Below, one piece after another: positions 60,811-64,000 of a DNA stretch of 64,000 nucleotides (positions within the stretch are counted from its first letter, which is position 1; each line of letters begins with the position of its first letter). Under the pieces are notes generated by a model. The model saw only the letters and a program-made list of their open reading frames with translations, had not been told where the DNA came from and ran no database searches. Made by a program: the position numbers and the translations under genes. Origin of the DNA: Sipunculus nudus (Eukaryota > Annelida > Sipuncula > Golfingiida > Sipunculidae); NCBI GenBank assembly GCA_026874595.1, contig CM049318.1:47910456-47974455 (forward strand), written 5' to 3'.

Positions 60811-62038
60811 TTTTTAGCTCAGCTGACTTTCAGTCATGCTGGGCTATAGTGATGGGTCTTTGTCCGTCGTCCTTCCTTCTGTCCGTCCTGCTGTCCGTCC
60901 GTCCGGCCGGCCGTCCATTAGCAGGGCACAAATTGTAACCGTAGGGGCTAGGACCATGAACCCTATGCAGTCTTAGAGGTTCTAAAAAGATCTTGCAAAC
61001 CTGAAATTAGGTCACTGTGACCTATATTCTCAAAGTTATTGGGTGTGTTTGCACCCCCAGAAATAATTATTTTAGCCAAAATTTTTATCCCAAACCTTCC
61101 ATCTTTCACATACAGCTCACCTACCAACAGGGGAAGAACCATAATTATTTAAAGGTCAAAAGGTCACAGAACCAACTTCTTTGAAAAGGCTGTGGATGCA
61201 TTTTAAGCCAAACCTTTCATCCCAATTCTTTGATCTTTCACATATAGCTCACCTACTAAGTGGGAGAAGAATCCTATAGATGTTGAGGTCACAAGGTCAA
61301 AGGTCAGGGTCACAGGATCCACTTCTTTGAAAAGGTTGTGGACACATTTCAAGCTAGACCTTTCATTCCAAAACTTTCAGCACTGATATCGCTTCTCTGC
61401 CAACAGGGGAAAAGACCTGTTGATTTTTAGGTCAAAGGTCAAGTTCACAGCACCCTCTTCTTGCGTGGAGTCATTTTCAGGCAAACTTTTCAATCTATAC
61501 TTTCCATCTGTCATATATGGCTTACCTACCAATAGGGGAAGAAGCCTATTGATGTTGAGTTCAAAAGGTCAAAGGTCAAGGTCACAATATTGTTCTAAAT
61601 GCTTGTGAACATATTTCAAGTGAAACTGTTCAACCCAAACCAGTCTTTCACATATGCCACATCTATGCATCACTGAATGTGATTCAAACTTCATATTAAT
61701 GGGCCTTTTTGCATGAAGAAATAACTAATTGATTTTGAAGTCAGCTGATCAGGAGGTTAAAGGTTGCAGGTCTAAGTTATTCACTCATTGGTTGCAAAGT
61801 AATTACACCCGGCCAGATGTAAGTGGTTAGTACAACCTTTTGATATTTAGGTCTTAGGGTCAAAGGTCAATGTCACAGGACCAGCTTCTTGAAAAAAGTT
61901 GTGGATGCATTTCAAGTCAGACTTTTCATCCCAAACCTTCAATCTTCCAAGTATGGTCAGATACCATATGGTATACCATCAGGCTTTAAATACAGGTCAT
62001 GCTTGTCAGCTGAGCGTCATGACCCATAGGTCACTTGT
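60811..62038 (+). mobile_element. Family D Helitron-like element, full length
   Basis: Starts TTTTTAGCTCAGCTGAC (60811) and ends GTCAGCTGAGC (inverted copy, 11 of 11), then GACCCATAGGTC and ACTTGTT (62038). The core has AGGTCAAAGGTCA blocks near 61288, 61430 and 61567, as in the copy at 55421. A (GTCC)n-rich tract lies at 60862-60915. Confidence 0.85.
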
Positions 62039-63344
62039 TTCTTTTGTTGTGGACCAAATGCAACAAATCAGGACTTAAACTCTCTGAATATATCATTATA
62101 TAAACTAGGCCTGTGAATCCTGTGAATGATAAGTATGATTATCAATTATATATATATTTTTTTCCTTTGGTGAATAAAGCCATAAGAGCTCTAGGTGCCT
62201 CTGTGTTACCAGCAGACAGAAGCATGGCCACAAAAAAGCAGAAAGCATGTTAGCTTACATAAAGATAGACTATGCATGGATTTGATCCAAAGATATCATA
62301 CTGAATGCAAAATCAGAAAAACATTATGTGCAACAGGATAAATAAATCAGCACCAAATCAATGCTGAGAACTGGCTTCTGAGACCTTAAAAGAAAAGAAA
62401 TCCAAGATTCTGTTATGTCAGCCCAATTGTTTATGAAAGAAGCTTCGGGGAACAGAATTTATTGAGACAAAACCTTTGATCCAAGTCTTGGCAAATGAAC
62501 CAAAGTCTCCAGCTAGGATTGAATGACCAGTGAATCAGCAACAAGGTGGCAGAATTGATTGAAAGTCAATCCGCAGTATAAAATACTCATAGGATGTGGC
62601 AGTTCTTCTCATCTCTGTATTTGCCAATGAAAGGCAAGCCCCCAGGAAAGTGTCTTTAAATATTCTTTATATCTACCATCTTCAATGTGGGATGAAAGGT
62701 GCACAGACCACAGTGAAGCTGAAATATATTAGCTTGTCATGTACGACCCATAGAGTGGATAAAACTTGCCACAGGAAATAAAGAAAATCCCATTTGAGGA
62801 GAATGCTTCATCCTGGGGGTTTCTTCATCTCAAGGCAAGGAATACTGCTGGTGTTTTTGAGGTCTTAATCAATCTGAATAATTAATGAATAATGGCACAT
62901 ATATAGTAAGATGTTGCACCCAACCTGAGTAAGTTACTAATGAAAAATAAGAATTACATAAATAATTTTACTGATCACATATTAACAGGTGCCTTATTAT
63001 ATATAAGAAAGACATGAAAATGTGTGTATACATTCAAGACATTGGAATCAGCTGTGTATCATATTAGACATTCCAAGAAAAAGACAATTAAAAAAAATTT
63101 TATTTTGAAAAACCTGTCTCATGTTGTCAAGATTTTATTGGCCTGTTGTTGTTGTTAATGTGGTGGAAAAAATAAAGCATTGAAAGATATTAAAGTCTTC
63201 TTATCTCAACAAATATTAATGTAACAAACAAGGACTGCATGTCCAATGACTGACCTGAGTGAATGGTCTGCTTTTGTTGCTCTGTGTTAATGTAACAAAC
63301 ACAGTGAACTTTTTTTCAAATTCTTAAAGGTACTGCACAACACA
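62039..63344. other. No recognisable feature
   Basis: AT-rich, no gene or repeat recognised. Confidence 0.5.
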
Positions 63345-63580
63345 ATTTCTTCTTCCGATTCAAGGAAAAAAGTCACAGGAAATAAATTGACAAGAAAAAA
63401 AGAGTCACAATTTTGGGTAGGAAATAAAGTCACATGAAAATTAGTATGTCACACTAAACAAAGGTACAATTTTGGGTAAGAAAGGGGGTCACAGAAAAAT
63501 GTTACCAACTTGGGTATGAAATAAAGTCGCTATTTTGCCGGTACAGGAAATATTGTCACAAGAAATAAAGTCAGAATTGT
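63345..63580. repeat. Degenerate short tandem repeat
   Basis: About five imperfect copies of 'ggaaataaagtcaca...aattttgggtaa' with variable spacing. Too diverged for a clear unit length. Confidence 0.55.
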
Positions 63581-64000
63581 TATTAAGGAATCAGACATAA
63601 ATTGAACTGGAAAAAAATCCCTTAAATTCTCACTTCATCATTTTATATATATTCTACTGTAACTTAAATGTTAAAGATTATACAAGGTCATTGCTAGTTT
63701 AAATCAGTGGTTTTGACTCTTTTGATTACTAAAGTCATGCTTAAGAGTAATTCACATTCAAATGAACATTCTAACCTGTCATACATTGTATGGTATCTTC
63801 TGCCTCAGATGATGCTTCAAAAAATCTGATTGAATCCACTAATTATTATTTCATTACTTGAGGAGCCTTTTGTGTGTTCTGTTATGTTTTGTTTACAAGT
63901 TTTGAGAATACATTTTTTTGCAAGTCCCTAAGTGATCCTACAGTATTTGTGCTAAAGTTTAGTGGTGACCTTGTCTAAGTATTCAATACATGCTATATCA
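63581..64000. other. No recognisable feature
   Basis: AT-rich, nothing recognised. Confidence 0.5.

Overview
The window is AT-rich eukaryotic DNA dominated by repeats, with no convincing intact host gene. The repeat style suggests a mollusc, most likely a bivalve: pearl-like elements with tandem cores, AGGTCA/TCAAGGTCA-rich elements, Helitron-like termini, Ty3/Gypsy remnants and long minisatellites. This is inference from repeat style; no host gene confirms the lineage.

The main organising principle I see is a set of non-autonomous rolling-circle (Helitron2/Helentron-like) elements. I separate four families by their ends, called A, B, D and E here. They differ in sequence but share one plan: a short 9-13 bp motif at the 5' end, its inverted copy near the 3' end, then a small perfect hairpin, then a CTAG|T or CTTGTT terminus. 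Family D occurs at 1-905, 20797-22015, 24381-25828, 39491-40923, 42286-44428, 55421-57388 and 60811-62038. Family B occurs at 4525-6172, 8887-11186, 27028-28431 and 52697-55134. Family A occurs at 4699-5750, 18650-19879 and 50322-51506. Family E occurs at 15477-16910. None contains a recognisable Rep/helicase frame.

Layout: 1-0.9 kb D element; 1.2-4.05 kb 30-bp satellite split by a 377-bp TTA-flanked MITE; 4.5-6.2 kb B element with nested A; 6.2-6.35 kb tRNA-like SINE; 7.4-7.95 kb 27-bp minisatellite; 8.9-11.2 kb B element; 11.5-13.6 kb 68-bp satellite split by a 1.4-kb insert rich in GCAGC motifs; 15.5-16.9 kb E; 18.65-19.9 kb A; 20.8-25.8 kb D elements and relatives; 27.0-28.8 kb B and D pieces; 30.3-34.9 kb a decayed Ty3/Gypsy LTR retrotransposon with matching LTRs and a perfect 5-bp target duplication; 36.5-37.3 kb a D-like repeat; 38.15-39.48 kb a 32-bp minisatellite abutting a D element; 42.3-44.4 kb D element with a nested hAT-like MITE; 45.8-46.05 kb a second hAT-like MITE; 46-50.3 kb mostly featureless; 50.3-51.5 kb A; 52.7-55.1 kb B; 55.4-57.4 kb D; 57.7-59.04 kb a decayed D piece containing another insert; 60.8-62.04 kb D; 62-64 kb low-complexity sequence.

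Nearly every long open frame is a by-product of tandem repeats whose unit length is divisible by three or which lack stops in all frames. The only supportable protein-coding traces are the broken Gypsy pol and one weak candidate exon near 59.7-59.86 kb on the minus strand.
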